Shown: positions 34,950 through 44,547, numbered from the stretch's first letter. The stretch: DNA of 64,000 nt from Rhodoferax sp. (GCF_030646845.1 NZ_JAUSLE010000010.1:1-64000); one strand, 5' to 3'. A program made the numbers and translations. Notes: a model not told the origin generated them from the letters alone.

Positions 34950-36068
34950 TCAGGCCAGCGCGGGATAGTCGGTGTAGCCTTTGGCGCCACCGCCGTAAAA
35001 CGTGCTGCGGTCCGGGACATTGAGGGCGGCATTTTCGCGCAGGCGGCGCGTGAGGTCGGGGTTGGCGATGAAAGGGCGGCCGAACGCCACCAGATCAGCA
35101 CCCTCTGCCAGCGCCTGATTGGCCAGTGGCGTGTCATAGCCGTTGTTCACCATCCAGGCACCCTTGCCGCCGGCATGGCGGTAGGCGGCGCGCAATGCGG
35201 CATAGTCGAATGGCTTGTCGCCCTGGACATGGTCGCGGGGACCACCGGTCGAACCTTCGATGATGTGCACGAAAGCCAGGTTCAGCGGGGTAAGCTGGGC
35301 CAGGACGTATTCAAACAGCGGCTGGGGGTGCGCGTCCTGCGCATCGTTGGCCGGTGTCACCGGCGACAGGCGCAGGCCGACGCGGTCACCACCGATTTCC
35401 TGGGTGACGGCGGTCATGACTTGCAGCAGCAAACGGGCCCGGTTTTCAATGCTGCCACCATAAGCGTCAGTGCGGGTGTTGGAGCCTGAGCGCAGGAACT
35501 GGTCCAGCAAATAGCCGTTGGCACCATGGACTTCGACGCCGTCAAAACCGGCTGCGATGGCATTGCGTGCCGCGCGACAATAATCGTCGACGATGCCGGG
35601 CAACTCTTCCAGGGCCAGGGCGCGCGGGGCCGAGGTGTCGACAAATTTGGCGACTCCGTCCTTGATCAGCACCGTCTTGGTTTTGGCCGTGATGGCCGAA
35701 GGTGCCACTGGTGCCTGGCCACCGGGCTGCAGGTCGACGTGCGAGACCCGTCCGACATGCCACAGCTGCATCACGATTTTTCCACCCGCCGCGTGAACGC
35801 CGTCTGTGACAGGTTTCCATGCCGCCACCTGGTCGTCGCTCCAGATGCCGGGGACGTCCGAGTAGCCCTGTGCCTGGTGGCTGATGGCGGTGGCCTCGGT
35901 CACGATCAGGCCGGCGCCATTCCTGGGATCGGCGCGCTGGGTGTAATAGGTGGCCATCAGCGCGGTGGGCGTGGCGCCGGGCGCGCGGTTGCGCGTGAGC
36001 GGGGCCATCACCATGCGGTTGGCAAGATGCAGACGGCCGACTTGAAGGGGATCGAACAGAGAAGTCAT
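34950..36068 (-). CDS. Old Yellow Enzyme-family alkene reductase (NADH:flavin oxidoreductase)
   Basis: A 372-aa FMN-dependent TIM-barrel enzyme reducing activated C=C bonds or nitro compounds with NAD(P)H. It has LFDPLQVGRLHLANRMVMAPLTRNRA at the start, the QLWHVGRVSH substrate-binding region, GFDGVEVHGANGYLLDQFL with the active-site HxxN pair, and the C-terminal GADLVAFGRPFIANPDL phosphate-binding loop. It resembles NemA/XenA-group enzymes. It diverges from the MFS gene across a short region. Confidence 0.93.
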   Translation of the reverse strand: MTSLFDPLQVGRLHLANRMVMAPLTRNRAPGATPTALMATYYTQRADPRNGAGLIVTEATAISHQAQGYSDVPGIWSDDQVAAWKPVTDGVHAAGGKIVMQLWHVGRVSHVDLQPGGQAPVAPSAITAKTKTVLIKDGVAKFVDTSAPRALALEELPGIVDDYCRAARNAIAAGFDGVEVHGANGYLLDQFLRSGSNTRTDAYGGSIENRARLLLQVMTAVTQEIGGDRVGLRLSPVTPANDAQDAHPQPLFEYVLAQLTPLNLAFVHIIEGSTGGPRDHVQGDKPFDYAALRAAYRHAGGKGAWMVNNGYDTPLANQALAEGADLVAFGRPFIANPDLTRRLRENAALNVPDRSTFYGGGAKGYTDYPALA

Positions 36069-36156
36069 GGATTACCTGGTTGTCAAAGAGGGATGGGACC
36101 ACCCCAGCCGGGGTGACACATCCGACTGTAGGCTTTCCCGCACAATGCAAGTCTTC

Positions 36157-37362
36157 ATGACGACGACTACCCCCCTTTCTCTGACACCCATGCGACACGT
36201 TCTCTGGCTGGCGCTGGCCCTGTCGATGGGCGCGGCACTGTCTTTGGGCATCACGCGTTTTGCCTATGGCCTGTTGTTGCCCACCATGCGGGCGGACCTG
36301 GCCTGGTCCTACACGCTGGCGGGTGCCATGAACACGGTGAACGCGCTGGGTTACCTGCTGGGCGCGTTGATGACGCCGCGCCTGTTGCAGCGCTTTGGTG
36401 CGGTCCCGGTGCTGTTGGTGGGCGCCGTGCTGGCCAGTGTGTTCATGGGCTTGAGTGGTTTCTTCACGGCCACGGCGCCCTTGCTGGCGCAGCGCCTGCT
36501 GGCGGGCGTGGCCAGTGCCTGGGTGTTCATTGCCGGGGGTCTGCTGGCGGCGCGGCTCGGCGCTTTGCAGCCGGCGCGGGGTGGTTTTTTGATCGGACTG
36601 TATTACGGCGGCACCGGTTTTGGCATCGTGCTGTCGGCGTTGCTGGTGCCGGCCGTGCTGGTTGCGGCAGAGCAGGTGCCTCACGGCTGGGCCTGGGCCT
36701 GGTGGGCGCTGGCGCTGGCCTGTTTCGCCGTCACCGCTGTTCTGCTGTGGCCCGCCAGGGTATTGCTGCATCTGGCACCAATGGCGCCTGCGGGTGCTGT
36801 ACGTCCGGTCGGATTCAAGTGGCGGCCGTTTGCCTTTGCACTGGCGGGCTATGCCATGTTTGGCGTCGGCTACATCGGCTACATGACCTTTGTCATTGCC
36901 CTGTTGCGCGAGCAGGGCGCCAGTGGCCCGGCGGTGACGGCCTTCTATGCCCTGCTGGGCGTCGCGGTGCTGGCGTCATCGCGCATCTGGGCTGGTCTGC
37001 TGGACCGCTACAAGGGCGGGCAGGTGCTGGCGCTGTTGAGCGCCTTGCTGGGGCTGGCGACGTTGCTGCCGGCGCTGACCTCGGCGTGGCCGGTGATTCT
37101 GGCCTCCGGCTTCCTGTTTGGCGCGGTGTTTCTTTCGCTGGTGGCATCGACCACGGCGCTGGTGCGGCACAACCTGCCGCAAGCCGCCTGGGCGGGCGGC
37201 ATCAGCGCCTTCACCATCGTGTTTGCGGTCGGGCAGATTGTGGGTCCCACCATCGTGGGCTGGATCGCCGATGGCCCGGGCGGGCTGGCCCGCGGGCTGG
37301 TGTTTTCGGCCTTTGCACTGTGGACCGGGGCCGCGCTGGCCTGGCGCCAGCGGGCCCTGTAG
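36157..37362 (+). CDS. YbfB/YjiJ-type MFS transporter
   Basis: A 401-aa inner-membrane transporter with about twelve hydrophobic helices. ALSLGITRFAYGLLLPTMRADL in the first helices and the NALGYLLGALMTPRLLQRFG segment are characteristic of the YbfB/YjiJ group. The start is uncertain: ATGs at 36145, 36157 and 36190 are all possible, none with a good ribosome site, while the track start at 36067 lies opposite the neighbouring gene start. Substrate unknown. It is convergent with the GST gene, only 7 bp apart. Confidence 0.85.
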   Translation: MTTTTPLSLTPMRHVLWLALALSMGAALSLGITRFAYGLLLPTMRADLAWSYTLAGAMNTVNALGYLLGALMTPRLLQRFGAVPVLLVGAVLASVFMGLSGFFTATAPLLAQRLLAGVASAWVFIAGGLLAARLGALQPARGGFLIGLYYGGTGFGIVLSALLVPAVLVAAEQVPHGWAWAWWALALACFAVTAVLLWPARVLLHLAPMAPAGAVRPVGFKWRPFAFALAGYAMFGVGYIGYMTFVIALLREQGASGPAVTAFYALLGVAVLASSRIWAGLLDRYKGGQVLALLSALLGLATLLPALTSAWPVILASGFLFGAVFLSLVASTTALVRHNLPQAAWAGGISAFTIVFAVGQIVGPTIVGWIADGPGGLARGLVFSAFALWTGAALAWRQRAL

Positions 37363-37369
37363 CGGCCAG

Positions 37370-37978
37370 TTACTTGAGCAGGCCTTCGGCGCGCAAGGTG
37401 TCCTGCACCGCCGGGCGGGCGCCAACACGGGCCATGAAGGCACCCAGGTTGGCCAGGCCGGAGATGTCGATGCCGACATGCTTGCTCCAGCCAGCCACCG
37501 TGAACAGATAGCCATCGGCCACCGTGAAGGCGTCACCCATCACATAGGGCGTCTTGGCCAGTTCACCATCGACCCATTGCAGGCGTGAGGTCAGGCGGGT
37601 TTTGGCGATGGTTTTGGCTTCGTCGGGCATGCCGGGGGTGAACAGCGGCGTAAAGCCTCTGTGCAGCTCGGTGGCGATGAAGTTGAGCCATTCCTGCAGC
37701 TTGTAGCGCTCGAATGTGCCATTGGCCGGTGCCAGTTGTCTGGCGGGCACCTGGTCGGCGATGTATTGCAGGATGGCCGGGCCTTCACGCAACTGGGCGC
37801 CGTTGTCCAGCACCAGCAGGGGCACGTAGCCGAGCGGGTTGATGGTGTAGTAGTCAGTGCCATCGGGCAGTTTGTGGGTTTTGGTGGGCGCGGCAATGGC
37901 TTCAAAAGCCAGACCGGACTCCTTCAGCGCGATGTGGGGCGACAGTGAGCAGGCACCGGGGGAGTAATAGAGCTTCAT
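37370..37978 (-). CDS. glutathione S-transferase (beta class)
   Basis: A 202-aa cytoplasmic enzyme. The thioredoxin-like domain begins MKLYYSPGACSLSPHIALKE, with Cys10 at the beta-class catalytic position, and has the cis-proline VPLLVLDNG and the EGPAILQYIAD glutathione-binding turn. The helical domain holds SRLQWVDGELAKTPYVMGD and FTVADGYLFTV. It is close to E. coli GstA in length and pattern. The track ORF extends 92 codons upstream in shadow sequence. Confidence 0.93.
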   Translation of the reverse strand: MKLYYSPGACSLSPHIALKESGLAFEAIAAPTKTHKLPDGTDYYTINPLGYVPLLVLDNGAQLREGPAILQYIADQVPARQLAPANGTFERYKLQEWLNFIATELHRGFTPLFTPGMPDEAKTIAKTRLTSRLQWVDGELAKTPYVMGDAFTVADGYLFTVAGWSKHVGIDISGLANLGAFMARVGARPAVQDTLRAEGLLK

Positions 37979-38087
37979 GGATCGTCCTTGGGCGTGGTTC
38001 AGATGAACCGGTTTGAAAAACTGTTGGAGCGCCGATGCTAGCGGCTGCGGCGAATTCCTGCCGGGCCGGGCCATGCAAAATGGCGGG

Positions 38088-39377
38088 ATGAAACGAATTT
38101 TCAAATGGGCCTTGCTGACAGGGCTGGCGCTGCTGCTGCTGTTGGTGGCAGGCGTGTGGGCCGTGCAGCGCTGGATCGGCACGGACGATTTCAAGGCGCG
38201 GGCCGAGCGCGAGGCCAGTACAACGTTGGGGGTGGGCGTGACGCTCAGCCGCATAGAGGTCGACGTCTGGCCGCTGCCGGCGGTGGCCTTGGCCGGCGTC
38301 CAGATTCAAACGCGTCCGGCGTTGACGCTGGAACGCATTGAGGTGCGGCCAGCCTGGCGCGGTCTGCTGCAGGGCCGTCTGGAGCTGGCCACCGTGCTGG
38401 TGCGTCGTGCGTCGCTGCCGCAGGCGGGCGTGGATGCCCTGTTGCAGGCGCTACAAAAAAAGAAGCACACCACGCCCGTTTCACGGGGGCCAGAGCTGGA
38501 AAACACCACAAATCCTCAATACATCCCGCGGCGTACCGTGCTGGATCACGTGACCTGGGTCAGTGCCAGGGGCGCCAGCATGACGCTGGACGCAGATGCC
38601 TTGCTGGACGCGCAGGGCTTGCCGGATGACGTGTCAATCAAGATGTTGCAGGGGCAGTTGAAGGGCGGAACCGCCCGGCTGCTGCGCCAGGGCAACGACT
38701 GGACGGTCGCCATGGCGGTGGGCGGCGGCACCGTGAAGGGCACGGTTCAGCTGCAGCCCGCGCCCAAAGCGGGTGCGGCGTTCTCGCTCAAGGGCCAACT
38801 GGAAACCCGGGCCGTGGAAGTGGCGGCAGTGGCCAGCACCGCCCCGCCGGTATTGAGCGGGCGCCTGGATGCCACCACCTCGCTGTCAGCGCGCACCGCC
38901 AGCCTGGGCGCTTTGGCGGACGTCTTGCAGACGCAGAGCAAATTCACGGTGCGCAATGCCGTTGTGCATGGCATTGATCTGGAGAAGGCGGTCAAGACAG
39001 TGGGCCTGAGCCGGGGCGGTCAGACGCCGCTGGACACGCTGGCCGGGCAGGTCAACACCCAGGGCCGCACGGTGCATCTCACCAATCTGGTCGCCAGCTC
39101 CGGGGTATTGAGTGCCAGTGGCAACGTGACGGTAGCACCCAGCCGTGCCCTGAATGGGCGCGTCAGCGTGGATCTGGCAGCAGCCGCCCTGGGCAGTGCG
39201 GTGGCGGTGCCCCTGGCCGTGGGCGGCACGCTGGATGCGCCCGAGGTGACCCTGACACGCGGCGCCCTGATTGGTGCCGCCCTTGGCACGGTCGTGATGC
39301 CCGGCGTCGGCACCGGGGCGGGTGCCTCGCTCGGCGACAAGGTGGGCAGCGGTCTCAAGAAGCTTTTTGGCAACTAG
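38088..39377 (+). CDS. AsmA-like protein
   Basis: A 429-aa protein with one N-terminal membrane anchor (IFKWALLTGLALLLLLVAGVWA) followed by TDDFKARAEREASTTLGVGVTLSRIEVDVWPLPAVAL, the usual opening of AsmA-type lipid-transfer proteins. The C-terminal half carries the AsmA pattern of FTVRNAVVHGIDLEKAV, QVNTQGRTVHLTNL and ALNGRVSVDL, and a Gly-rich end. It would sit in the inner membrane facing the periplasm. It is shorter than E. coli AsmA (617 aa). Starts at 38073 or 38088 are both possible. The stop codon is part of repeat copy 4. Confidence 0.82.
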   Translation: MKRIFKWALLTGLALLLLLVAGVWAVQRWIGTDDFKARAEREASTTLGVGVTLSRIEVDVWPLPAVALAGVQIQTRPALTLERIEVRPAWRGLLQGRLELATVLVRRASLPQAGVDALLQALQKKKHTTPVSRGPELENTTNPQYIPRRTVLDHVTWVSARGASMTLDADALLDAQGLPDDVSIKMLQGQLKGGTARLLRQGNDWTVAMAVGGGTVKGTVQLQPAPKAGAAFSLKGQLETRAVEVAAVASTAPPVLSGRLDATTSLSARTASLGALADVLQTQSKFTVRNAVVHGIDLEKAVKTVGLSRGGQTPLDTLAGQVNTQGRTVHLTNLVASSGVLSASGNVTVAPSRALNGRVSVDLAAAALGSAVAVPLAVGGTLDAPEVTLTRGALIGAALGTVVMPGVGTGAGASLGDKVGSGLKKLFGN

Positions 39378-39417
39378 CCCCCGTCCCCTATGCCTTGATA
39401 GCTATCAATACGATAGC
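39374..39417 (+). repeat. 44-bp intergenic repeat, copy 4
   Basis: Fourth copy. Its first bases (CTAG) overlap the TAG stop of the AsmA-like gene and it ends ATAGCTATCAATACGATAGC. It lies between convergent genes, 12 bp from the stop of the GMC gene. Confidence 0.8.
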
Positions 39418-39429
39418 AAAATGTCTTTG

Positions 39430-41040
39430 TCAGACGGCCGTGGCCCGAATCAGGTCGGCGGCTTTTTCCGCGATCATGATGGTCGGCGCGTTGGTGTTGC
39501 CCGACACCAGCTGCGGCATGATGGACGCATCGACCACGCGCAGGTTCTGAATACCGTGCACGCGCAATTCCGCGTCCACCACCGCCATGGGGTCGCTGGC
39601 CGGGCCCATTTTGCAGGTGCCGCAGGGGTGGTACTCGGTGTCGGAATGGTCGCGCAGGAACTGTTCGATCTGCGCCGGATTGTCGCGCTCCAGCGGGTAC
39701 AGCATCGCGCCGCGGTAGGGGGCAAACGCCTTGCTCTGCATGATGTCATGGCCAATTTGCGTGCCCTTGATCAGGGTGGCCATGTCGCGCGGGTCGGACA
39801 AGAACGCGGGGTCGATCAGCGGGGCGTTTTTGGCATTGGCACTTTGCAGCGTGACGGTGCCCCGGCTTTTGGGCCGCACCAGCGTGACGTGCAGCGTGTA
39901 GCCATGGCCCCGGTGGTTCTTGCGGGTGTGGTCGTCCACGATGCCGGTGCACAGCGCCAGCTGGATGTCGGGCGAGGGCTCGCTCTTGTCTGCAAACAGG
40001 AAAGCCTGCGATTCGGCGACGTTGCTGGTGATCATGCCGGTGCGCTGGTTGCGCCACTGGAAGATGCCGCGCACGATGGCCGCCAGCCCGGACAGCGACA
40101 GCCCGAAGGTGGCGTCCTTGCGCTGGGTGCGGTAGATCAGCACCGTCGTGATGTGGTCATGCAGGTTCTGGCCGACACCGGGCAGGTCGTGCACCACGGC
40201 AATGCCGTGCTGCTGCAGATGCGCCGCCGGGCCGATGCCGGAGAGCATCAGCAACTGGGGCGAGCCAAACGCTCCGCCCGACAGAATCACCTCGCGCCGG
40301 GCCCGCACCTGGCGGGTTTGCCCCGCCTGCTGGAACTCGGCCCCCACCGCGCGTTGGCCTTCCAGGACGATGCGCTGGGTGTGCGCCTGCGTGATGACGG
40401 TGAGGTTGGGCCGCGCCCGATGCGGCGTGAGGTAGCCCTTGGCGGCGCTCCAGCGTTCGCCATTTTTCTGCGTGACCTGGGCCGGGGCGCAGCCGAACTG
40501 GGAGGCGCCGTTGTAGTCCTTCGTGACGGGCACGCCCTGTTCGGTGCACGCGTCCAGAAACGCCTGGTTGATGACGCTGGGGCTGCGCAGGTAGCTGACA
40601 TTGAGCGGGCCACCGGTGCCACGGTAATCGTCGGCGCCAAAGCATTCGTTGTTCTCTGATCGCTTGAAGAGCGGCAGCACGTCGGCATAGGACCAGCCGG
40701 GGTTGCCCTGCGCCGCCCAGTGGTCGTAGTCCAGCCGGTTGCCCCGGGTGTAGACCATGGCGTTGATGGAACTGCTGCCACCGAGCACCTTGCCGCGCGG
40801 CTGGAAACCGCGCCGACCGTTCAGGCCCGGCTGCGGCACGGTCTGGTAGTTCCAGTTGTGAATGCCGAGTGCGGCGGTGGCGGCAAAACCCAATGGCGCG
40901 TGGATGAAAACAGAGGTGTCGGGTCCACCGGCTTCGAGCAGGCAGACGGAAACCGCCGGGTCTTCGGACAAGCGGCTGGCCACCACACAACCGCCTGCGC
41001 CGCCGCCGATCACGACGTAATCAAATTCCTGAATTTGCAC
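39430..41040 (-). CDS. GMC-family FAD oxidoreductase (choline/alcohol dehydrogenase type)
   Basis: A 536-aa flavoprotein. It has the FAD Rossmann motif VIGGGAGGCVVASRLSE, GMC signature 1 GKVLGGSSSINAMVYTRGN, signature 2 (GAFGSPQLLMLSGIGP) and the C-terminal active-site region YHPCGTCKMG...NTNAPTIMIAEKAADLI. The family oxidises choline, aliphatic alcohols (AlkJ) or aromatic alcohols. It is the last gene of a leftward operon with an aromatic-type aldehyde dehydrogenase 34 bp upstream, so an alcohol-to-aldehyde step feeding that enzyme is the simplest reading. Substrate is inferred. Confidence 0.9.
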   Translation of the reverse strand: MQIQEFDYVVIGGGAGGCVVASRLSEDPAVSVCLLEAGGPDTSVFIHAPLGFAATAALGIHNWNYQTVPQPGLNGRRGFQPRGKVLGGSSSINAMVYTRGNRLDYDHWAAQGNPGWSYADVLPLFKRSENNECFGADDYRGTGGPLNVSYLRSPSVINQAFLDACTEQGVPVTKDYNGASQFGCAPAQVTQKNGERWSAAKGYLTPHRARPNLTVITQAHTQRIVLEGQRAVGAEFQQAGQTRQVRARREVILSGGAFGSPQLLMLSGIGPAAHLQQHGIAVVHDLPGVGQNLHDHITTVLIYRTQRKDATFGLSLSGLAAIVRGIFQWRNQRTGMITSNVAESQAFLFADKSEPSPDIQLALCTGIVDDHTRKNHRGHGYTLHVTLVRPKSRGTVTLQSANAKNAPLIDPAFLSDPRDMATLIKGTQIGHDIMQSKAFAPYRGAMLYPLERDNPAQIEQFLRDHSDTEYHPCGTCKMGPASDPMAVVDAELRVHGIQNLRVVDASIMPQLVSGNTNAPTIMIAEKAADLIRATAV

Positions 41041-41074
41041 TTGGGGCTACCTCATTGAATGAATTGAAAATGGG

Positions 41075-42517
41075 CTACTTGGTGAGGAAATCCAGGTACT
41101 TGGTCGCAAATTTCCCGTACGGCGGCCACATGAATTTGATCGCGCTGAACGGCGCCTGATAGAACACCGGGCGCATCTTGGAAAAGGTGACGAAACCTTC
41201 GTGACCGTGGTAGTGCCCCATGCCGCTGTCGCCCACGCCGCCAAAAGGCAGGTCATGCTGGCCGACATGAAACAAGCCGTCGTTGACGCTGACGCCACCT
41301 GACATGACGTGGTGCAGCAGGCGGTGCACCAGCGCCTTGTCATTGCTGAAGGGGTAGAGCGCCAGCGGACGGGGCCCGTCATTGATGGCCTGGATGGGTT
41401 CTTCAATGGCGTTGTAGGCAATGACCGGCAGCACCGGGCCAAAGATTTCCCGGGTGCGCAAGGCGCAGTCGGCGGGTGCATTGAGCACGATGTGCGGCGC
41501 AATCTTGCGGGTGATGGCGTCCCAGGCAGCGCCGGGCACGAGTTGCACCAGGGTGGCGCCGCGCGCCTGTGCTTCTTCCAGCGCGGCGACCACGCGGTTG
41601 AAGGAGCGCTCGTCAATCATGGAGGTGTAGTCGGGCGTGTCCAGGCGCGGGTAGCGCTCGGCCACGATGCCCTTTGCCATGGCGGTGAATTCGCTGACCT
41701 TGCCCGCGGGGATGTAGACGTGGTCCACCGTGGTGCAAATCTGCCCGGCGTTGAAGTACTTGACGAACAGCAGGCGCTCGGCCGCCTTGCGCAGGGGATA
41801 GTCCTCGCAAATGATGGCGGGCGACTTGCCCCCCAGTTCCAACGTGACCGGGCACAGGTTGGGGGCCGCGGCGGCCATGACGGCGCGCCCGGTGACCCCG
41901 GAGCCGGTGAACAGCAGGTGGTCAAACTTCAGCTTGGAGAACTCGATGCCGACGCCGCCGGTTTCATCGAAGAAGGCCAGCTTGTCCCGGGGAAAATAGC
42001 TGGGGCATTTTTCAATCAGGAGTTGAGCCAGGCGGCGGGAGTTTTCCGACATCTTCACCATCGAGCGGTTGCCGGCAGCAAAGGTGGCGATCAGGCCGCT
42101 GAAGGCGAGGTTGATCGGAAAATTCCAGGGCACGATGGCCCCGACGATGCCCAGGGGCTGCGGGATGATGCGGTTGCTGGCGCCCAGGAAGTTCTTCAGG
42201 TCGACGCCGCGGCGCTGCGGCTTCATCCATTTCTTCAGGTGCTTGAGGGTGTGGTCCACGCCGTCTACGACACTGAAAATCTCGGCAAACAGGGTTTCGT
42301 GGCGCGAGCGGTTGCCGTAGTCGGCGCTGATGGCGTCCACGATGGCATCGCGGTTGTCGCGGATGAAGGCCTTCAGCTTGAGCAGGTCGGTGCGGCGCTC
42401 GTCAAAGCTGGGGTAGGGGTGGGCAAAGTAGGCCGCACGCTGGAGCTTGAGGGTATCTTCGAGCGTGTTGCGGATGACATCGACCGGGGTGACGGAATGC
42501 AGGGGAGTGGCGGACAT
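41075..42517 (-). CDS. coniferyl-aldehyde-type dehydrogenase
   Basis: A 480-aa NAD(P)-dependent aldehyde dehydrogenase. VPWNFPINLAF, FTGSGVTGRAVMAAAAPNL, the ELGGKSPAI glutamate region and the NAGQICTTVDHVYIP catalytic-cysteine segment are present. The PFGGVGDSGMGHYHGHEGFVTFSKMRPV end and the C-terminal membrane-like WPPYGK are typical of the CalB/class 3 ALDH group that oxidises coniferyl aldehyde or long-chain aldehydes. An AGAGG ribosome site precedes the ATG. Middle gene of aldolase-ALDH-GMC. Confidence 0.9.
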   Translation of the reverse strand: MSATPLHSVTPVDVIRNTLEDTLKLQRAAYFAHPYPSFDERRTDLLKLKAFIRDNRDAIVDAISADYGNRSRHETLFAEIFSVVDGVDHTLKHLKKWMKPQRRGVDLKNFLGASNRIIPQPLGIVGAIVPWNFPINLAFSGLIATFAAGNRSMVKMSENSRRLAQLLIEKCPSYFPRDKLAFFDETGGVGIEFSKLKFDHLLFTGSGVTGRAVMAAAAPNLCPVTLELGGKSPAIICEDYPLRKAAERLLFVKYFNAGQICTTVDHVYIPAGKVSEFTAMAKGIVAERYPRLDTPDYTSMIDERSFNRVVAALEEAQARGATLVQLVPGAAWDAITRKIAPHIVLNAPADCALRTREIFGPVLPVIAYNAIEEPIQAINDGPRPLALYPFSNDKALVHRLLHHVMSGGVSVNDGLFHVGQHDLPFGGVGDSGMGHYHGHEGFVTFSKMRPVFYQAPFSAIKFMWPPYGKFATKYLDFLTK

Positions 42518-42586
42518 GGGGTACCTCTTTTTGAATATGGCTGAATTGTTCGCGGGGTCGCAAAACCGTGGCTGACCGGGCTGGTC

Positions 42587-43342
42587 TCAGGTCCGGTAGC
42601 CGGGGTCCATGCGGTCGAGCTTGCGCAACAGGGCCGGCCAGGCCAGCGCGGCGCCCATGCCAGCCGTGGCCACCTTCATGACGCTGGCGATGCCGGCCAC
42701 GATCTGCGGGTTCACCAGGGTCAGTTCCCCACCGGCCTGGGCGTCGATCTGGATGCGGCAGGTATTCTCGAACGTGTACATGGCCAGGAACGCGTCGGGA
42801 ATAGTCTTGCCGACGGTGAGCAGGCCGTGGTTGCGCAACATCAAGTAGTTGGCATTGCCCAGGTCGGCCTGCAGGCGTGGTTTTTCCTCGTCGCGCAGCG
42901 CCACGCCTTCGTAGGCATGGTAGGCCAGTGAGCCCAGAACAAAGGTGGATTGCTGGCTGATCGGCAGCACGCCGCATTTCTGCGCGCTCACGGCCACACC
43001 GGCGCGGGTGTGGGTGTGCAGCACGCAGCCGGCGTCTTCACGCACCTGGTGGATGCAGCTGTGGATGGTGAAGCCGGCCGGGTTCACCGGATAGGGCGAG
43101 TCGCTGAGTTTGTTGCAGTGCTGGTCGATCTTGACCAGGCTCGAGGCCGTGATTTCGTCAAACATCATGCCGTAGGGATTGATCAGGAAGTGGTGTTCCG
43201 GGCCGGGAATGCGGGCCGATACGTGGGTGAACACCAGGTCGCTCCAGCCATAGGCGGCCACCAGCCGGTAACAGGCGGCGAGGTCGCAACGCAGCTGCCA
43301 TTCTTCGGCGCTGACAACTTCTTTGAGTGAGGGGATGTGCAT
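42587..43342 (-). CDS. class II aldolase/adducin-domain protein
   Basis: A 251-aa protein with the class II aldolase fold: FTHVSARIPGPEHHFLINPYG, a metal-site-like HTHTRAGVAVSA, and NYLMLRNHGLLTVGKT near the C-terminus. Families include fuculose-phosphate aldolase and decarboxylases or demethylases acting on aromatic or sugar-derived acids; the exact reaction cannot be deduced. The ATG at 43342 has a GGAG ribosome site. First gene of the three-gene catabolic operon, 69 bp upstream of the coniferyl-type ALDH gene. Confidence 0.85.
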   Translation of the reverse strand: MHIPSLKEVVSAEEWQLRCDLAACYRLVAAYGWSDLVFTHVSARIPGPEHHFLINPYGMMFDEITASSLVKIDQHCNKLSDSPYPVNPAGFTIHSCIHQVREDAGCVLHTHTRAGVAVSAQKCGVLPISQQSTFVLGSLAYHAYEGVALRDEEKPRLQADLGNANYLMLRNHGLLTVGKTIPDAFLAMYTFENTCRIQIDAQAGGELTLVNPQIVAGIASVMKVATAGMGAALAWPALLRKLDRMDPGYRT

Positions 43343-43419
43343 GGGGGCTCCGATAGGGGTGTTTTGCACCCTGTTGAATGGTCAGGGGACGAAGGGTATG
43401 CGCGGTCTGGAGGTTCAAC

Positions 43420-43435
43420 TGTCCAGAATTTGACA
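43420..43435 (-). promoter_or_regulatory. candidate operator upstream of the aldolase operon
   Basis: TGTCCAGAATTTGACA has TGTC/GACA arms around an 8-bp centre, 78 bp upstream of the aldolase start, in a 224-bp gap between the AraC gene and the operon. It could be an AraC-family site; no direct evidence. Confidence 0.25.
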
Positions 43436-43566
43436 ATCAAGGGTAATCACTAGCAGGAAATGGGGAGGGCATTCCAAAATCGACGCCCCTTGCGCCATGT
43501 CGGCCAGGCCCTGGATCAGTGGCGTGCCGGGGCCCGACCCTGCGGCTTGCCAGCCTGCCGTCCTGC

Positions 43567-44547
43567 TCAGTGGGTGAGTTGGCGGTCCGCGTTGTGGGCG
43601 CCCGCTGCCAACCTGAATTCGCTGGGACTGCAGCCGGTGTGCTCGCGAAAGACCCGGCTGAAGTGGGACAGGTTGTTGAAGCCCCAGGACAGCGCAATGT
43701 CGGTAATGGGCCGTGCCTGCGGCCCGGTTTGCTGCAGCTCGCGAATGCAGGCCTCGAGCCGCAGGCGCAGGATGTGGCTGGCCAGCGTGTCGTCGTCCCC
43801 CGCAAAGGCATTGTGCAGGTGGCGCTTGCTGCAATTGAGGGCGTGGGCGATGTGCTCCACCGACAGGGCCGGGTCGCGCAGGTTCAGGGCGATGTAACCC
43901 CGAATGCGGTCTTTCAACACCTCACGTTGCGTCAGCGCGGTTTGCTGGCCCGACAGTTCGATCAGCGAGAGCCGCACCAGCTGGGCGATCAGTTCACCGG
44001 CACCCCGCGCCGCGTCGGCGCTCATGTGGGGCAATTCCTGGTAGGTGCTGCGCATGGTCGCCAGTGCCACCCGGGAGATGCCGCTGGCGCCACCCACGTA
44101 ACGCGCCATCAGATTGTCCAGACGCAGGCCGCGCTCCATGATCTGGGCCTTGGGCAACATCACGATCAGGTGCTCCACCCGTTCGGGGTTGTGCACCTCA
44201 TAAGAGCCCGTGGTGTCGTAAATGGTCCAGGCACCGGGGCTGACCCAGGCCTGGCGTCCGAGTTGCTCAACGCCGGCACGTCCATGCAGCGGGGCCACGA
44301 TTTTCAGATAGCCGGCATCGCTGGCGCGCACCATGTCCTGCGTGCGGACCACGCGGTGGCGATTGGCCTCCAGTTTGGTCAGGATGACATCCCCGGCATT
44401 CACGGACGCCATGTGGCCATCGAATTCGGTGTCGCCATAGAGGTCGGATTCCAGGCCACCGAAGTGCTTCCAGATCCATTCACGCCACACCGGCGCCCGC
44501 TCGCGTGGGGCGATATGGTCGGTCGTGACGACAAGCGAAGCGGGCAT
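43567..44547 (-). CDS. AraC-family transcriptional regulator
   Basis: A 326-aa regulator. The N-terminal 190 residues form an AraC_binding_2-type ligand domain (WREWIWKHFGGLESDLYGD, VRASDAGYLKIVAPL, YDTTGSYEVHNPE) as in FeaR/NphR regulators of aromatic amine and phenol catabolism. The C-terminal two-HTH domain has LSVEHIAHALNCSKRHLHNAF and DIALSWGFNNLSHFSRVFREHTGCSPSEFR. The ATG at 44547 is chosen; the track start is 45 codons upstream. It lies between the aldolase-ALDH-GMC operon and the divergent liv operon and probably controls both (inference). The 204-bp divergent region contains GGGTTAACCC (44627-44636). Confidence 0.88.
   Translation of the reverse strand: MPASLVVTTDHIAPRERAPVWREWIWKHFGGLESDLYGDTEFDGHMASVNAGDVILTKLEANRHRVVRTQDMVRASDAGYLKIVAPLHGRAGVEQLGRQAWVSPGAWTIYDTTGSYEVHNPERVEHLIVMLPKAQIMERGLRLDNLMARYVGGASGISRVALATMRSTYQELPHMSADAARGAGELIAQLVRLSLIELSGQQTALTQREVLKDRIRGYIALNLRDPALSVEHIAHALNCSKRHLHNAFAGDDDTLASHILRLRLEACIRELQQTGPQARPITDIALSWGFNNLSHFSRVFREHTGCSPSEFRLAAGAHNADRQLTH

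Noticed and set aside
35542-36771. 409-aa minus-strand ORF opposite the OYE and MFS genes
   Set aside because: It runs antisense to two well-supported genes and its translation is rich in Arg, Gln, Gly and His, typical of a GC-rich shadow frame.
39322-40659. 445-aa plus-strand ORF opposite the GMC oxidoreductase
   Set aside because: It is the complement frame of a gene with all GMC signatures and crosses the stop of the AsmA gene and a repeat.
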